64,000 bases of DNA. Origin: Faucicola osloensis_D. GTDB taxonomy: Bacteria > Pseudomonadota > Gammaproteobacteria > Pseudomonadales > Moraxellaceae. The translations under genes and the position numbers were made by a program. Under the pieces are notes generated by a model. That model did not search any database and was not told the origin of the DNA. It saw only the letters and a program-made list of their open reading frames with translations. The stretch's first letter is position 1; every line of letters starts with the position of its first letter. Shown in pieces: positions 42,646-52,390 of this stretch. The stretch lies in NCBI GenBank assembly GCA_020041925.1, contig CP083409.1. The stretch is one strand, 5' to 3'.

Positions 42646-42861
42646 TTAATTATGGGTAGACAATACCACCTGTTGGCTCGGCTGATTTAAGGTACTGACA
42701 ACCGCATCAGTCGGACTTATCGATGGCTGAGTATCGGTTGTCAAATCAGCAGAAAGTTTAAAGCTGAGTGCCAAGAATGACATCATAGCTACTGCCATCA
42801 TGGCGTTTTTGATTGGGCTATTAGCAATCGAACTATTAACAATTGGTGCATTACTCATCAT
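42646..42861 (-). CDS. Small hypothetical membrane-anchored protein
   Basis: A 71-residue protein with one hydrophobic segment (NAMMAVAMMSFLALSFKLSA, residues 19-38) and a Ser/Thr/Gln-rich C-terminal tail. GAGGA before the double ATG and a strong terminator directly after it support a real monocistronic gene. No family is recognised; it may be anchored in the inner membrane with the tail in the periplasm. Confidence 0.6.
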   Translation of the reverse strand: MMSNAPIVNSSIANSPIKNAMMAVAMMSFLALSFKLSADLTTDTQPSISPTDAVVSTLNQPSQQVVLSTHN

Positions 42862-43250
42862 CTTATCCTCGATTAATCAGCTAGCAGATACCACTCTCGT
42901 CTTTTATTTGTTATTAACCCCATTATCTGCTTATTCTTTTCAAAAATATAATGCCAAAAAGTAATCAATTATTGCAAAATGCTAAAAGTGACGCCAAAAA
43001 AGGCGAGTCCCAAATTAATAAGCTTAGTCGATAGGGGTAAATAAGAGTGCGTATTTTTTGCTTTAGCTTCTTTACTTTAACTTATTGTGCATGAAATTGA
43101 CTGATTAACTAAGTTTCTATTTAGTAAATAAATGGATAAAAAAATAATAAAAGTTAGCAGATTTGTTATTCTCTATGACATTAAGTAACTTTTTATCACG
43201 CTCGTTAGCGTGCTCGATGCTTTTAAGTTAATAAATGTAACATCAAAAAA
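42862..43250. other. AT-rich intergenic region
   Basis: This stretch lies between hemB and the 71-residue protein gene, both on the minus strand. Apart from the expected promoter of the small gene I see no ORF, RNA or repeat in it. Confidence 0.4.
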
Positions 43251-43283
43251 AGGCGACACTGATTGATAAACCAGTGTCGCCTT
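43251..43283 (-). terminator. Terminator of hemB
   Basis: An 11-bp perfect stem AGGCGACACTG / CAGTGTCGCCT with ten-base loop; the flanking A-run makes it effective on the minus strand. Confidence 0.9.
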
Positions 43284-43307
43284 TAGTTTTAATCAAGTTT
43301 TAGAACA

Positions 43308-44312
43308 TTATTGATTGAGCTTTTGGGCAGCCGTCATTGCAAAATAAGTTAAGATGCCGTCGGCACCTGCACGGCGAAACCCTAACAGTGATTCCAAAAT
43401 AACGTCCTCGCTTAACCAGCCGTTTTGTATCGCCGCCATGTGCATGGCATATTCACCTGATACTTGATACGCATAAGTCGGCACGCCAAACGTATCTTTG
43501 ACTTCGCGTACCAAATCAAGATAAGGCTGACCTGGCTTCACCATTACCATGTCCGCGCCTTCTTGGATGTCAAGAGCGACTTCATGCAGGGCTTCAGCGC
43601 GATTACCAAAATCCATTTGGTATTGTTTTTTGTGTCCGCCTTTAAGGTTGCCTGCGCTGCCGACGGCATCACGAAACGGTCCATAATAAGCAGACGCGTA
43701 TTTGGCAGAATACGCCATAATCGCCGTATTAATAAAATTTTCTCCATCCAATGCTTGACGAAGCGCGGCAATACGACCATCCATCATATCGCTTGGCGAG
43801 ATGATATCCGCGCCTGCACGGGCATGGCTCAAGGCTTGTTTGGCGAGGATTTCAACGGTAATGTCATTAAGCACGTAGCCGTTGTCATCGACAATACCGT
43901 CTTGACCATGGGTGGTATAGGGGTCGAGCGCCACATCGGTCATCACTACCATCTCAGGTAGGGCGTCTTTAATTGCTTTGATAGCAGTGCAGGCAAGACC
44001 CTTCTCATTATAGGCATGTTCAGCCTGTAGCGATTTGAGGCTTGGGCTAATGACAGGGAATAAATCAATGGTGGTGACGCCTAGACTGAGTAGTTGCTTG
44101 GCATACTCAATTAGCAAGTCCACGCTCAAACGCTCAACGCCTGGCATGCTTGCCACAGCTTGGCGCTGCTGTTTACCCTCAATAACAAACACGGGTGCAA
44201 TCAGATGCTTGGGTTCAATGCTGGTTTCTTGCACCATAGCGCGGATATTGTCGTTGTAACGTAGTCGACGTAAGCGAGTATTGGGGAATGAACGGTTAAA
44301 AATATAACTCAT
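43308..44312 (-). CDS. hemB: Porphobilinogen synthase
   Basis: A 334-residue enzyme that condenses two 5-aminolevulinate molecules in haem synthesis. The segment TDVALDPYTTHGQDGIV near residue 125 lacks the cysteine-rich zinc site, marking the magnesium-type form known from Pseudomonas. The two Schiff-base lysines lie in GHKKQYQMD near residue 205 and VMVKPGQPYLD near 260. AGAGGT precedes the ATG. The gene is single and ends at a hairpin. Confidence 0.95.
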   Translation of the reverse strand: MSYIFNRSFPNTRLRRLRYNDNIRAMVQETSIEPKHLIAPVFVIEGKQQRQAVASMPGVERLSVDLLIEYAKQLLSLGVTTIDLFPVISPSLKSLQAEHAYNEKGLACTAIKAIKDALPEMVVMTDVALDPYTTHGQDGIVDDNGYVLNDITVEILAKQALSHARAGADIISPSDMMDGRIAALRQALDGENFINTAIMAYSAKYASAYYGPFRDAVGSAGNLKGGHKKQYQMDFGNRAEALHEVALDIQEGADMVMVKPGQPYLDLVREVKDTFGVPTYAYQVSGEYAMHMAAIQNGWLSEDVILESLLGFRRAGADGILTYFAMTAAQKLNQ

Positions 44313-44462
44313 GAAGACCTCTTATTATCGAGTGAAGCTTATTATCAAATAACGTTATCAAGTAACGCAGAAATTGTATAAGGATAAATAAGCAAAATTT
44401 GCTAGAATGATAATTTTTTAAAAAGCTATCTTACCACAATCTACTTACGCATGGAGGGCACC

Positions 44463-45071
44463 GTGAGTTTAAACCCTGTAAATGCCAATCAATTAGCCGC
44501 TCAGTCATCGACTGACAGCACTAACATGACTGACACGACGTCTAAAGAAAATGATGAGCATTCTGATTTGGCAAACGAGTCGCAACTGCAGCTCAATGAA
44601 GACAGTGAGCATCACGCCATCAGCAAACCTAGTATTGATGCGCTAGGGCAGCAGCTTGCTAGCATCATGTCCCAAAGCCCATTTGTGGCGCATACCTTTA
44701 CTACCTATCATTATGAAGATGGCAAAGTATATGGTAAGGTCAAATCCAATCCCGCCCTCATCGGCAATCCAAATTTTGAGATTCTGCATGGCGGTATGAC
44801 GGCGACGCTATTAGATACCATAGGCGGGCTTGAGGGCATGCTTGAAATCTATCGCCGTGACCAAGGCACGTTTGAAGAGCAGACCAAAAAAATCAAACGC
44901 ATGGCAACCGTCGATTTGCGCGTCGATTATCTAGCTCCTGGTCGCGGTCATGAGTTTATGGTCACAGCCGAAGTGATTCGTATGGGACGCAAAGGCTGCA
45001 CCACGCGGATGATGTTGGTCAATGATGAAGGAAAACTCATCGCGCATGGCATCGCCAGTTATGCATTCTAG
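44463..45071 (+). CDS. PaaI-like hotdog thioesterase with acidic N-terminal extension
   Basis: A 202-residue protein. The C-terminal 140 residues are a hotdog domain: FEILHGGMTATLLDTIGGLEGML near residue 105 carries the HGG...D active-site pattern, and MATVDLRVDYLAPGRG is the conserved core. The first 55 residues are low-complexity (Ser, Asn, Glu). I use GTG 44463 because GGAGGG lies four bases before it; an ATG at 44451 would place that site inside the gene. It probably hydrolyses acyl-CoA thioesters. Confidence 0.78.
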   Translation: MSLNPVNANQLAAQSSTDSTNMTDTTSKENDEHSDLANESQLQLNEDSEHHAISKPSIDALGQQLASIMSQSPFVAHTFTTYHYEDGKVYGKVKSNPALIGNPNFEILHGGMTATLLDTIGGLEGMLEIYRRDQGTFEEQTKKIKRMATVDLRVDYLAPGRGHEFMVTAEVIRMGRKGCTTRMMLVNDEGKLIAHGIASYAF

Positions 45072-45099
45072 AGCAGCCATTTATAGTAAAAAACCCCAT

Positions 45100-45127
45100 A
45101 AAAAACCCACATCAGTGTGGGTTTTTT
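45100..45127. terminator. Bidirectional terminator
   Basis: AAAAAACCCACA / TGTGGGTTTTTT with a four-base loop. An outer pair TAGTAAAAAACCC (45084) / GGGTTTTTTACTA overlaps it. It lies between the convergent thioesterase and efflux channel genes. Confidence 0.9.
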
Positions 45128-45185
45128 ACTATAACAGCTTATGGCTAATCTAATGCACTAGGTTTAATGGGCTAGGTCTAATGTA

Positions 45186-46775
45186 TTAGGGTTGGACTGT
45201 GGTGGTGGTTGAGGTTGAGGTCGTTTTAGTGCTCACTTGGGCAGGCTGATGGGCTGCATCAGTAATTTTTTGCTGGGCATTATTGGCAACCTGTGACAAC
45301 TTGGTGCTGAAATTCGTATGTTTTTCTGTGGGTGTTTCGAGCGGTACATCGCGACTCACCCCACCACCTAAAACTTGGTATAGCTGAATTTGACTGAGCA
45401 ATTGCGACTGCTTGGTATTTAGAATACTTTGTTGGCTGCTATAAATCGAACGCTGTGCATCTAATACGCCCAAATAATTGTCCAGACCTGCCTTGAAGCG
45501 GGCTTGAACAATTTGATAGTATTTTTGGTTAGCAGCGAGCGACTGGTTGTACGCGGTCAACTGCTGATTTAACGTTGCGCGATTGGCAAATACGTCATTG
45601 ACTTCTTTAAAAGCGGTTTGAATCGCTTTTTCATAAGTATTTAGCGCTTGTTGTTGCTCGATTTCACTCACTTGGTAGTTGGCCTTACGTAGACCTGCAT
45701 CAAAAATCGGCAAGCTCACGCTCGGTCCAAAACCCCAGCTAAATGCGCCTGTTTTAAACAAATCGCCTAAGCTTGAGCTGGCAGCACCCACATTGCCCGA
45801 TAGGCTAATGGTTGGATAAAACGCAGCGCGCGCGGCGTTAATATTTGCGCCTGCGGCTTTTAAGTTATATTCCGCTTGACGCAAATCAGGACGATACAAT
45901 AACAAATCACTGGGTAAGCCCGTGCCAAAAATACGATTATTGGTGATGCTACTAATGCCCGCTGCAGGTAGTAGACTATTATCCACAGGGGCGCCTACTA
46001 GGTAGCGCAGGGCATTTTGGTTGGTCAACAAATTGGTTTGTGCTTGGGCGATAGACACTTTGGCGGCTTCAACTGCAGCTTGGGCTTGTACGGTACTTAG
46101 CTGCGAATCAAGACCTGCTTTAAAACGCAGCTGGTTAATGCGAAGTGAATCTTGGCGCGTGGCTAAGGTTTGTTTGGCAAGTTGCAGTTGTGCCAGATTA
46201 TAGCTGTATGCCACATAGCTTTGCGCAATGTTACTAATCAAGCTAATTTGCGCGGCATCTTTGGCAGCAGTGGTGGCAAGATAATTTTGTAAAGCGGCAT
46301 CTTTGAGGCTCGCAATACGTCCCCAAAAGTCAAACTCGTAACTTGACATTGCCAGACCGACATTGTAAGTACTACTAGGATTCGCATCTCTTGAATTTGT
46401 TGCACCGTAAGAATATGAGCCAGAACTATTGATAGTAGGCACATCGGCGATATCTTGGATTTGGTATTGTGCGCGGGCTTTTTGAATCGCCAAAATCGTG
46501 GCACTGATGTCTTTGTTGTTGTCTAACCCCAATTGAATCAGTTGTTTTAGCTTGGCATCGCTATAAAAGTCCTGCCAACGCTGAGACGCGATACTCGGCT
46601 GATTGGTGCCGCTAACAGTCTGACTGTCGTAGGTTTCATAAGGCTGATTAATTGCGATATGCGGCTGTGCTACGACAGGCTCAGTTTTGGCTTTTGGAAT
46701 GGTTTGACAAGCGGTGAGCGATAGTAGAGTAGCTACTATAGCGGTCAGGGGTACTAGGCGAAAGGTAGAATCCAT
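45186..46775 (-). CDS. adeK: RND efflux outer-membrane channel lipoprotein
   Basis: A 529-residue TolC/OprM-family lipoprotein forming the outer-membrane duct of a tripartite pump. The signal peptide ends in the lipobox LTAC at about residue 23. Two internally repeated halves contain the typical SYEFDFWGRIASL near residue 150, LPSDLLLYRPDLRQAEYNL near 275 and FKAGLDNYLGVLDAQRSIYS near 435. A Ser/Thr-rich C-terminal tail is unusual in length. It is the third gene of the operon, 76 bases after the pump. Symbol by analogy with AdeIJK of Acinetobacter. Confidence 0.88.
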   Translation of the reverse strand: MDSTFRLVPLTAIVATLLSLTACQTIPKAKTEPVVAQPHIAINQPYETYDSQTVSGTNQPSIASQRWQDFYSDAKLKQLIQLGLDNNKDISATILAIQKARAQYQIQDIADVPTINSSGSYSYGATNSRDANPSSTYNVGLAMSSYEFDFWGRIASLKDAALQNYLATTAAKDAAQISLISNIAQSYVAYSYNLAQLQLAKQTLATRQDSLRINQLRFKAGLDSQLSTVQAQAAVEAAKVSIAQAQTNLLTNQNALRYLVGAPVDNSLLPAAGISSITNNRIFGTGLPSDLLLYRPDLRQAEYNLKAAGANINAARAAFYPTISLSGNVGAASSSLGDLFKTGAFSWGFGPSVSLPIFDAGLRKANYQVSEIEQQQALNTYEKAIQTAFKEVNDVFANRATLNQQLTAYNQSLAANQKYYQIVQARFKAGLDNYLGVLDAQRSIYSSQQSILNTKQSQLLSQIQLYQVLGGGVSRDVPLETPTEKHTNFSTKLSQVANNAQQKITDAAHQPAQVSTKTTSTSTTTTVQP

Positions 46776-46851
46776 ATAACTTACCTGTATAAACATAATG
46801 TGTTTGTTATTGTAAAAGATTAAATGGGTAAAATGTTTACCCATTTATGTC

Positions 46852-49800
46852 TTATTGATGGTTGGATTGTGAACTATCATCAGGCTTATAGATACTCACC
46901 TGTGTGGGCTGTGTGACAGCGACAGGTTCAGCAGGATTAGGTGAGTAGGGTGATACGGGGTGTAAATCACCAATGTTGCCATCATTACCATCATTGGGGT
47001 CATGCGGTTTGCTACCTTTAATCAGTGAGCGTATCCACACATAGAACATTGGGATAAAGAACACCCCTAGGATAGTTGCACTGACCACGCCGCCTAACAC
47101 ACTTGTACCAATCGCATTTTGGCTACCTGAGCCTGCGCCTGTTGCCAAGAATAAGGGTACCACACCAATACCAAACGCCAATGATGTCATGATAATCGGG
47201 CGTAAGCGTTGGCGAGCAGCGACCGTAACCGAGTCATATAGATTATGTCCCAAATCTTGCCGTTCTTTGGCAAATTCAATAATCAAAATCGCATTTTTGG
47301 CAGATAAACCCACAACGGTCAGCAGACCCACTTGCAGATAAATATCGTTTGAAAGCCCACGTAAACCGGTAAACAGCGCAGCACCTAAAACCCCAAGTGG
47401 CACAACAAGCAACACTGCAAAGGGAATGGACCAGCTTTCATACAGCGCGGCTAGACATAAGAACACCACGACAATCGAAATCGCGTACAGCATAGGTGCT
47501 TGGGCGCCAGATTTTTTCTCTTCTAAGGATAAACCTGTCCATTCGTAACTGATGCCTTTTGGCAGTTTGGCAATCATTTGTTCCATCGCAGCCATCGCTT
47601 GACCGGTACTAAGTCCCGGCGCTGCGTTACCTTGCAAGTTCATCGATGGCAAGCTGTTATAACGCGTCAGCGTAGGTGAACCATACTGCCATTCACCGGT
47701 GGCAAATGAGCTAAATGGAATCATCTGATTGTCACTGTTACGTACATACCATTTGTTGATATCCTCTGGGGTGGTACGGCTCTCAGCTTCACCTTGCATA
47801 TAGACTTTTTTGATACGACCACGATCCATAAAGTCATTGACGTAGCTACTACCCCAAGCGGTACTAAGAACACTATTAATCAGGCTCGGTGCGACACCCA
47901 TCGCAGCAGCAGCATCATAGTTGACGTTGACTTTATATTGGGGTGAATCTTCTTGTCCATTTGGACGCACGCCACTGACTTGTTTATTTTGCGCCGCCAT
48001 GCCCAGTAGCATGTTACGGGCTTGCAATAAGCCTTCGTGACCTAAGTTGCCTGAGTCTTGTAGCTGCAGATCAAAACCCGTTGCCGTACCCAAACCTTGA
48101 ATAGCAGGCGGTGAAATGGCATATACTTGGGCTTCATTGACTTGGGTCATAAAATAACCCATGGCGCGTTTGGCAATCGATTGTGCGGTATTTTCTTTAC
48201 CAGGGCGCTCATCCCAATCTTTTAAGCGCACAAATGCCAATCCCATGTTTTGCCCTTGACCGGCAAAACTAAAGCCATTGACCGTAAATACAGACTGCAC
48301 AAGGTCTTTTTCTTGGGTTTTATAATAGGCGTTGACCTTTTCGATAACCGCTTGCGTTTGATTTTGGGTACTACCGGCAGGCAGTTGCACCAATGTCAAC
48401 AGCACACCTTGGTCTTCTTCGGGAATAAATGAACTTGGAATACGGGTAAATAAGAACACCAATGCCACAATCACCAACGCATAAGGAATCATATACAGCC
48501 AGCGCATTTTGATACTGCGACCCACAAATTTTTCATAGCCTTCACTAAGACGCATAAACATGCGATTAAATGCGCCAAAGAAACCGGTCTGATGCTCGCT
48601 GTGTTTGTCATGGGCTTTAGTGCGTTTGAGGATAGTCGCACATAGGGCAGGGGTGAAAATCAACGCAACTAAGGCGGATAGTACCATACTGCTGATGAGT
48701 GTCACTGAGAACTGGCGATAAATCACCCCAGTTGAGCCGCCAAAGAATGCCATCGGTAAAAATACCGCCGACAAAATCAAGGCAATACCGATGACCACTT
48801 TACTGATTTCGCGCATTGATTCACGGGTGGCTTCCAGTGGCGTCATGTCTGGATTTTCTTCCAGCAAACGCTCAACGTTTTCGACCACGACAATCGCGTC
48901 ATCGACTAACAGACCGATGGATAACACCATGGCAAACAGCGTCAACACATTGATGGTATAGCCAAATGCGTACAAAATACCAAACGTACCCAGTATTACC
49001 ACAGGTACTGCCAACGTAGGAATAATCGTTGCGCGCCAGCTTTGTAAAAACAAAAACATCACTAAGAATACCAGCGCAATCGCTTCAGCAAGTGTTCTGA
49101 CTACTTCCTCAATCGACAAACGTACAAACGGCGTGGTGTCATAGGCAACCGAGGCTTTTAAGCCCGCAGGAAAATTAGGTTCAAGCTCTTTAAGTTTGGC
49201 TTCTACCGCGTTACGTGTGCTTAAAGCATTGGCACCAGATGACAGTGAGATACCGATACCTGCCGCATCTTTGCCATTGTAGCGGGCAATTTGGCTGTAG
49301 TTTTCACTACCAATTTCCACTTTGGCGACATCACCCAAGCGAATTTTCGCGCCATTTGTATTACTTTTAAGTAAAATATTACGAAATTGCTCTGGGGTTT
49401 GTAAGTAACTTTGCACAGTCACGGTGGCATTAATGACTTGACGGGCTTCGTCAGTCGGCATTTGTCCTAGCTGACCGGCTGATACTTGCGCGTTTTGCGC
49501 TTGAATTGCGCTGGTGATATCCGAGGGTATTAACCCATAGGTGCGAAGTTTTTCAGGGTCTAACCAAATACGCATGGCATACGCAGAGCCAAACACATTG
49601 ACGTCACCGACACCCTCGACACGGCTGATCTGGTCAACCACGTTGGAGTTGAGATAATCGGCAATATCGGCACGATCCATACTGCCATCTTCAGATGTCA
49701 TCGCCAGTACCATCAAGAAGCCACTCGTGGACTTATTGACGTTGACCCCCATGCGCTGCACCATCTCTGGCAGCGAACTCATGGCAGATTGCAGTTTGTT

Positions 49801-50124
49801 TTGGACTTGGACTTGTGCTGTATCAGGATCTGTCCCATTCTCAAAGGTCAAGGTAATTTGCGCAGCGCCACTTGATGATGAACTTGAGGACATATACATC
49901 AATCCATCAAGCCCTTTCATTTTTTGCTCAATCACCTGAGTGACGGAGTCTTCAATGGTTTGGGCAGCGGCACCTGGGTAGGTGGCTGAGATACTAATGG
50001 TAGGTGGGGCAATACGTGGATACTGCTCAATCGGTAATTTAAAAATTGCTAAGATACCCATCAGCATGATGAGCATGGCAATCACCCAAGCAAAGATGGG
50101 TCTATCAATAAAAAAGCGTGACAT
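46852..50124 (-). CDS. adeJ: RND multidrug efflux permease, AdeJ/MexB type
   Basis: A 1090-residue inner-membrane pump of the HAE1 family that exports drugs by proton exchange. It starts MSRFFIDRPIFAWVIAM, has the GxSxxT-type segments and the TM4 proton-relay aspartates in SIGLLVDDAIVVVENVERLL near residue 405, and the C-terminal half repeats the fold (LLTVVGLSAKNAILIIEFAKE near 940). It is slightly longer than MexB because of a 45-residue hydrophilic tail. It follows the adaptor gene by 14 bases with GGGAG before its ATG. Confidence 0.93.
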   Translation of the reverse strand: MSRFFIDRPIFAWVIAMLIMLMGILAIFKLPIEQYPRIAPPTISISATYPGAAAQTIEDSVTQVIEQKMKGLDGLMYMSSSSSSSGAAQITLTFENGTDPDTAQVQVQNKLQSAMSSLPEMVQRMGVNVNKSTSGFLMVLAMTSEDGSMDRADIADYLNSNVVDQISRVEGVGDVNVFGSAYAMRIWLDPEKLRTYGLIPSDITSAIQAQNAQVSAGQLGQMPTDEARQVINATVTVQSYLQTPEQFRNILLKSNTNGAKIRLGDVAKVEIGSENYSQIARYNGKDAAGIGISLSSGANALSTRNAVEAKLKELEPNFPAGLKASVAYDTTPFVRLSIEEVVRTLAEAIALVFLVMFLFLQSWRATIIPTLAVPVVILGTFGILYAFGYTINVLTLFAMVLSIGLLVDDAIVVVENVERLLEENPDMTPLEATRESMREISKVVIGIALILSAVFLPMAFFGGSTGVIYRQFSVTLISSMVLSALVALIFTPALCATILKRTKAHDKHSEHQTGFFGAFNRMFMRLSEGYEKFVGRSIKMRWLYMIPYALVIVALVFLFTRIPSSFIPEEDQGVLLTLVQLPAGSTQNQTQAVIEKVNAYYKTQEKDLVQSVFTVNGFSFAGQGQNMGLAFVRLKDWDERPGKENTAQSIAKRAMGYFMTQVNEAQVYAISPPAIQGLGTATGFDLQLQDSGNLGHEGLLQARNMLLGMAAQNKQVSGVRPNGQEDSPQYKVNVNYDAAAAMGVAPSLINSVLSTAWGSSYVNDFMDRGRIKKVYMQGEAESRTTPEDINKWYVRNSDNQMIPFSSFATGEWQYGSPTLTRYNSLPSMNLQGNAAPGLSTGQAMAAMEQMIAKLPKGISYEWTGLSLEEKKSGAQAPMLYAISIVVVFLCLAALYESWSIPFAVLLVVPLGVLGAALFTGLRGLSNDIYLQVGLLTVVGLSAKNAILIIEFAKERQDLGHNLYDSVTVAARQRLRPIIMTSLAFGIGVVPLFLATGAGSGSQNAIGTSVLGGVVSATILGVFFIPMFYVWIRSLIKGSKPHDPNDGNDGNIGDLHPVSPYSPNPAEPVAVTQPTQVSIYKPDDSSQSNHQ

Positions 50125-50138
50125 GATATCTCCCGTGC

Positions 50139-51524
50139 TTATGGTTGCGCAGTTTTGGCGGTAGTTGAGCTATTTGTGATGGTCGTTTTGGTCGTCGTCG
50201 TGGTAGAAGCATTGGTCGGTACCGCGGTTGAGGCTGGTTGCGATGCCACATAAGGCATGGCTTTGACTTGCTGATCTGGTTTGACTTTGGCGCCGCCAAC
50301 CATCACCACTTGCTCACCTTGTTTTAGACCGCTAGTGACAATCCATTGACCTTGGTGGGTACCTTGAACCGTAACTGGGCGTACTTGGATTTTATTATTG
50401 GCGTCAACCACATACACGGTTGATTCACCTTTGGCTGTACGATTAATGGCACTTTGTGGCAATAATACGGCATTGTTGATAATACCTTGAATCAACTGGG
50501 CATTCACCATCATCCCTGGCAACAGCACAAAGTTATCATTGCTAAATACCGCGCGCAGATTGACCGTGCCTGTGGTACTATCCACTTTAGCTTCTTCAAA
50601 GCGAAGTTGCCCCACCATCGGGTAGGTTGAGCCATCAGCGAGCTTTAACTGAACCTGTGCGGTACGCGGTGTGCTAAGTTTACCAGCCGCAAATTGCTGA
50701 CGAAGTGCCAATAACTCGGCGGCTGACTGACTGATATCGACATAAATTGGATTGAGCTGAGAAACAGTTACCATCTGCGTCGAGCCCGCAGTGGCAAGCG
50801 CACCGACATTGACATTTGAGCGACTGGTGATACCACTGATAGGCGCTTTAACCACAGTACGGCTCATGGTGAGCTGGTTGCTATTCACTGATTGTTGTGC
50901 GCCGCGAGCCGCTGCTTGGGCGGCATCAATATTGGCTTGTGCCACCCCGACTTGCGCCTGCGCATTTTTAACCGCTGCTTGAGCGGTACGCACGGCGGTT
51001 GCCCCTTGGTCATATTCTTGACTTGAGATAGCCTCAGTACCACGTAGCTGTTTTAGACGGTTTAAATTGGTTTGAGCCAGCGCAAGTTCGGCTTGGCGGG
51101 TTTCTAGCACCGCTAAGGCATTATTATAGTTGGCTTTTGCGGTATTGACACTGGCAAGGCTTTGGTCAAGGCTTGCGCGACTACCGGCAAGTACACTGGT
51201 GTAGCTATCGGTATTGATTTGATATAACGGCTGATTTTGTTTGACAAAAGTGCCTTCGCGAAACAACTGGCGCTCAATAATACCTGACACTTGCGGCGTA
51301 ACGGTGGCTTCTTGATAGGCGACAACTTTACCTGATAACTCTTTGGTAAGTGGAATCGTCTGGAATGTTACAGGCTGTACATTGACTATTGTGGGTGGCA
51401 TTTGCGCCTGTGCACCTGCTGCACCGCCGCCACTTTGTTGCTGGGCAGCTGTGTCTGACTTATTACACCCGATTAATAAGCTACAACTCGCTAATGACAC
51501 CATGAACAACACTGGGTATCTCAT
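50139..51524 (-). CDS. adeI: RND efflux periplasmic adaptor lipoprotein, AdeI/MexA type
   Basis: A 461-residue membrane-fusion protein. The signal ends with lipobox LIGC near residue 20, followed by a Gly/Gln-rich linker. The barrel-sandwich hybrid begins VVAYQEATVTPQVSGIIERQLFREG, a long alanine-rich alpha-helical hairpin covers residues about 110-215, and the second lipoyl half (VVKAPISGITSRSNVNVGALA) follows. The threonine-rich tail (residues 430-461) is low-complexity. ATG 51524 has GAGG before it. It is the first gene of the pump operon and faces the TetR gene. Confidence 0.92.
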   Translation of the reverse strand: MRYPVLFMVSLASCSLLIGCNKSDTAAQQQSGGGAAGAQAQMPPTIVNVQPVTFQTIPLTKELSGKVVAYQEATVTPQVSGIIERQLFREGTFVKQNQPLYQINTDSYTSVLAGSRASLDQSLASVNTAKANYNNALAVLETRQAELALAQTNLNRLKQLRGTEAISSQEYDQGATAVRTAQAAVKNAQAQVGVAQANIDAAQAAARGAQQSVNSNQLTMSRTVVKAPISGITSRSNVNVGALATAGSTQMVTVSQLNPIYVDISQSAAELLALRQQFAAGKLSTPRTAQVQLKLADGSTYPMVGQLRFEEAKVDSTTGTVNLRAVFSNDNFVLLPGMMVNAQLIQGIINNAVLLPQSAINRTAKGESTVYVVDANNKIQVRPVTVQGTHQGQWIVTSGLKQGEQVVMVGGAKVKPDQQVKAMPYVASQPASTAVPTNASTTTTTKTTITNSSTTAKTAQP

Positions 51525-51574
51525 ACCAACCTCATAAAAAATAGGGAATCTTTGAAAAAATATTATAAAATAAA

Positions 51575-51592
51575 TGCGACATTGTTGTCGCA
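51575..51592. promoter_or_regulatory. Palindrome between efflux operon and TetR gene, likely operator
   Basis: TGCGACATTGTTGTCGCA has perfect 6-bp arms around a six-base centre, a size usual for TetR-family operators. It lies 50 bases upstream of the adaptor start. A direct repeat TTTACGATAA (51596 and 51616, 20 bases apart) follows it and may be a second element. Confidence 0.65.
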
Positions 51593-51811
51593 ATATTTAC
51601 GATAAGACACAAAACTTTACGATAACTAAAGGATAGCTAAATTACTACCAGTTATCGGCAGCGGTTATTTTAAAAAAAAATCTTAAATTGCGAAACCGAC
51701 AATATTAAACAAAGTAAGTGTTTAAGCAACAATTATCACCTATTTGTATCGATAAAAATTTTAAAATGTCAAAGCCATTGATAGATTTTTTTAATAAGGA
51801 AACATTTACGC

Positions 51812-52390
51812 ATGACTTTAAGTCGTAACAAGTCACCTGATTTACGTGTTGTCAAAACCCATAAAGCCATCCGTGAAGCCTTTATTATGTTGTTGTCCGA
51901 GCAGGAGTACAACGATATCGCTATCCAAGCAATTTTGGAGCGCGCCAAAGTCAATCGCGCTACTTTTTATAAATATTACAGTGGTAAGGGTGATTTGGCA
52001 GGGAAGATGATTGATGATTTCAAGCAGGAAGTCAGCCAGTTATTCCAAGACAGGCTCAATGCCGATAGTCAAATGCTACAAATGATTATGGAAAATCATT
52101 CACAAAAGCTGTTTGAACGCCGCCAACAGATGCTGGTCCTGTGGAAAATCCGTACCCAACACCACAATCTTTATCATGATATGTTTTTGATGGGTAAACA
52201 AAACTTTATTGAACTGGCTAAAAAACAAAACGCGACAGAATATTTAACCGCGGAGGCGATTGATTACCAAGCCACCATGATGGCAACTGTTTTTATGGCA
52301 AGTTTGAAATACTTTTATGAAAGGGATTTGCCATTACCGAAGAACTTGCCAGTGGATTGGCAACAAATGCTGGACATCATAAAAAGCTAG
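51812..52390 (+). CDS. TetR/AcrR-family repressor, probable regulator of the efflux operon
   Basis: A 192-residue regulator. The N-terminal HTH is KTHKAIREAFIMLLSEQEYNDIAIQAILERAKVNRATFYKYYSGKGDL with intervening residues, including the near-invariant RATFYKYY. The C-terminal ligand domain is diverse, as usual. It is transcribed divergently from the AdeIJK-type operon with a palindromic site between, so it likely represses the pump and itself. Its stop codon overlaps that of the convergent hydrolase gene. Confidence 0.88.
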   Translation: MTLSRNKSPDLRVVKTHKAIREAFIMLLSEQEYNDIAIQAILERAKVNRATFYKYYSGKGDLAGKMIDDFKQEVSQLFQDRLNADSQMLQMIMENHSQKLFERRQQMLVLWKIRTQHHNLYHDMFLMGKQNFIELAKKQNATEYLTAEAIDYQATMMATVFMASLKYFYERDLPLPKNLPVDWQQMLDIIKS

